Positions 39,882-41,203 of a stretch of 41,203 bases of DNA are shown in pieces. Made by a program: the position numbers and the translations under genes. The DNA lies in contig NZ_LIPN01000227.1 of assembly GCF_001418325.1 (NCBI RefSeq), positions 1 to 41,203 of the forward strand. The letters run 5' to 3'. How positions within the stretch are numbered: position 1 is the first letter of the stretch; each line of letters starts with the position of its first letter. Origin of the DNA: Streptomyces atriruber. Its GTDB lineage: Bacteria > Actinomycetota > Actinomycetes > Streptomycetales > Streptomycetaceae. Below the pieces are notes generated by a model. It made no database searches and had not been told where the DNA came from. It saw nothing but the letters and a program-made list of their open reading frames with translations.

Positions 39882-41137
39882 CCACGACCACCCGCCAGGC
39901 CGCGGGCCTGTTCCCGGGCTATGCCTGCAAGCCGGTCACCGACGGGGCGCTGATCGGCGCCTCACTGCTGGACGGCTCCCCCTTCCGCCTCACCCCCGTG
40001 GACTGCGACCAGGAGGTACTGCCCTCCACCGGCATGGCCCTGCTGGGGACGCTGGGCAACGGGAAGTCCACCAACACCAAGGTCATGTCCCTGCGGGACA
40101 TGGCCCGCACCGGGCGCCGTTACGCCGTGCTGGACGCCAAGGGTGAAGACGGGGTGGGGGAATGGGATGCGGTCGCCGCGGCCCTGCACGTCACCCCGGT
40201 CCGCTTCGGCGACGGGGTGTGCATGAACCCCCTCGACCCCCGGATCCCCCCGCTGCACCGCGTGCAGCTCGTGGCGGTGCTCGCCGAACTCGGCGGGCAC
40301 CGGCCACTGTCGCCCGGAGCACGCATGGCGCTGGACGCGGCCATGGAATCCCCCGCGGCCCGCACCCTGTCCGGATTGATGGGCGCGGTCACCTCCCTGG
40401 AAGCCGACGCGATCCCCGGACGCTTCGATGCCGGGCAACTGCTCGCCTTCGGGCAGGAAGTGGTGCAGGCGCTGTCCCCGTTCATCCGCTCCGCCACCCG
40501 CGGCATGCTCGACGGGGAAACGTCGGTCTCGCTCGATGCGAAGCTGACCGTGTTCGACTTCTCCCACATCGACCGCACCTCCATCGCCCTGCCCGCGCTG
40601 ATGTCGGTCGTGGGGGTGTTCCTGGAGTCGGTGTGGCTCGCCCAGGGCGGCGCCGACCACGGCATCCACTCGACGCTCATCGTCGAAGAGGCCTGGCAGA
40701 TCCTCAAACACCCCGCCACGGCCGCACTGCTGCAGCGCATGATGAAGTACTCCCGCCGCGAAGGCCTCTCCGTCACCTCCGTCGCGCACAGCGCCAAGGA
40801 CGCCACCTCCGAAGAGGCCAAAGACCTCCTTCGCCTGGCCTCCACCCGGGTCCTGCACCAGATGGATGAAGGGGAAGCGGAGCAGTGCCGCGGCCTGTTT
40901 TCCCTGCCCGACTGGGCGGTCCGGCAGATCCCGCTGCTGGGCCGGGGACAGGCCATCTGGCAGACCGGACGCCACGTCAACCTCGTCCAGACCCTCGTGA
41001 CCGACTACGAGAAGCGGCTGTGCTTCACCTCCCGGCGCCGCGACGCCGCCCAGGGCAAGCCGCCCGCCCCCGCGCCGGTCGCACGAAGCGAGTGGGCGTG
41101 GGAGATGCCGCCCAACGTCATCGACCACGCCGCCTGA
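39875..41137 (+). CDS. VirB4-type conjugation ATPase (C-terminal motor half)
   Basis: A 420-aa ATPase. Walker A is GTLGNGKST with Lys64, followed by RRYAVLDAKGEDG, as in VirB4/TraC motors. Walker B is STLIVEEAWQIL with Glu-Glu, and MMKYSRREGLSVTSVAHSAK matches the VirB4 sensor region. Family members that carry both domains are usually around 800 aa; here the N-terminal domain lies in the preceding gene. GGAGGGGAG is 6 nt before ATG 39875. It powers assembly or transport by the transfer apparatus at the membrane. It is the last gene before a terminator at the window edge. Confidence 0.87.
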   Translation: MLTTTTRQAAGLFPGYACKPVTDGALIGASLLDGSPFRLTPVDCDQEVLPSTGMALLGTLGNGKSTNTKVMSLRDMARTGRRYAVLDAKGEDGVGEWDAVAAALHVTPVRFGDGVCMNPLDPRIPPLHRVQLVAVLAELGGHRPLSPGARMALDAAMESPAARTLSGLMGAVTSLEADAIPGRFDAGQLLAFGQEVVQALSPFIRSATRGMLDGETSVSLDAKLTVFDFSHIDRTSIALPALMSVVGVFLESVWLAQGGADHGIHSTLIVEEAWQILKHPATAALLQRMMKYSRREGLSVTSVAHSAKDATSEEAKDLLRLASTRVLHQMDEGEAEQCRGLFSLPDWAVRQIPLLGRGQAIWQTGRHVNLVQTLVTDYEKRLCFTSRRRDAAQGKPPAPAPVARSEWAWEMPPNVIDHAA

Positions 41138-41165
41138 CCCCCACAGCCCCGCACCCTCCACCCCG

Positions 41166-41191
41166 CGCCCCGCCCCGTTTCGGGCGGGGCG
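41166..41191 (+). terminator. Terminator after the VirB4-like gene
   Basis: CGCCCCGCCC (41166-41175) and GGGCGGGGCG (41182-41191) form a perfect 10-bp stem with a 6-nt loop, about 30 bp after the stop. It closes the second transfer operon. Confidence 0.75.
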
Positions 41192-41203
41192 TCGCCGTTG
41201 CCC

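Overview
The window is high-GC actinobacterial DNA, almost certainly Streptomyces. The evidence is third-position GC bias throughout, GTG starts, rare TTA codons, mycothiol-dependent-type enzymes, DesK/DesR-like two-component pairs and Streptomyces-style conjugation genes. No rRNA, tRNA or CRISPR array was seen.

Bases 1 to about 18.2 kb look like ordinary chromosome. In order they hold: the 5' part of a RING-like Cys-rich protein (minus); an aldehyde dehydrogenase divergent from an Lrp/AsnC regulator and a class-III aminotransferase, a probable polyamine/GABA catabolic set; an ABC ATPase with an overlapping permease; a VOC protein; a LOG-family protein; a PimB-like glycosyltransferase; a histidine kinase/response regulator pair; a maleylpyruvate isomerase-like enzyme; a three-gene thiamine ABC transporter operon behind a clear TPP riboswitch and a Shine-Dalgarno hairpin; and rlmN.

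From about 18.2 to 29 kb the content is accessory. After a gene-free stretch of about 0.5 kb comes a visibly lower-GC two-gene unit: a Trypco2-domain protein overlapping a 1085-aa trypsin-NACHT-LRR protein. This is the strongest candidate for an unusual conflict or antiphage system here. It is followed by an IS5-type transposase, a phospholipid-methyltransferase-like/DedA operon divergent from a second two-component pair, and an XRE-TPR regulator with a NUDIX hydrolase.

From about 29 to 41.2 kb the window enters a conjugative element. It has a GntR/KorSA-like repressor with a repeat-rich operator, a highly folded ORF-free leader of about 0.55 kb, a transfer operon (small proteins, a GGDEF diguanylate cyclase, an SpdB-like membrane protein), a strong terminator, and a second operon. 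The second operon holds a TraB/FtsK DNA translocase, a candidate clt-like repeat cluster, a two-domain wall hydrolase, pilin-like and VirB6-like membrane proteins, and a VirB4-type ATPase apparently split into two genes. It ends in a terminator at the window edge. No integrase, excisionase, replication gene or attachment site is visible, so an integrated element (ICE) is inferred from the chromosomal context.

Several genes on both sides of the boundary share a TANNNT box 6-7 bp before the start codon with no Shine-Dalgarno sequence, suggesting leaderless transcription. No computation was run; family calls rest on reading motifs.
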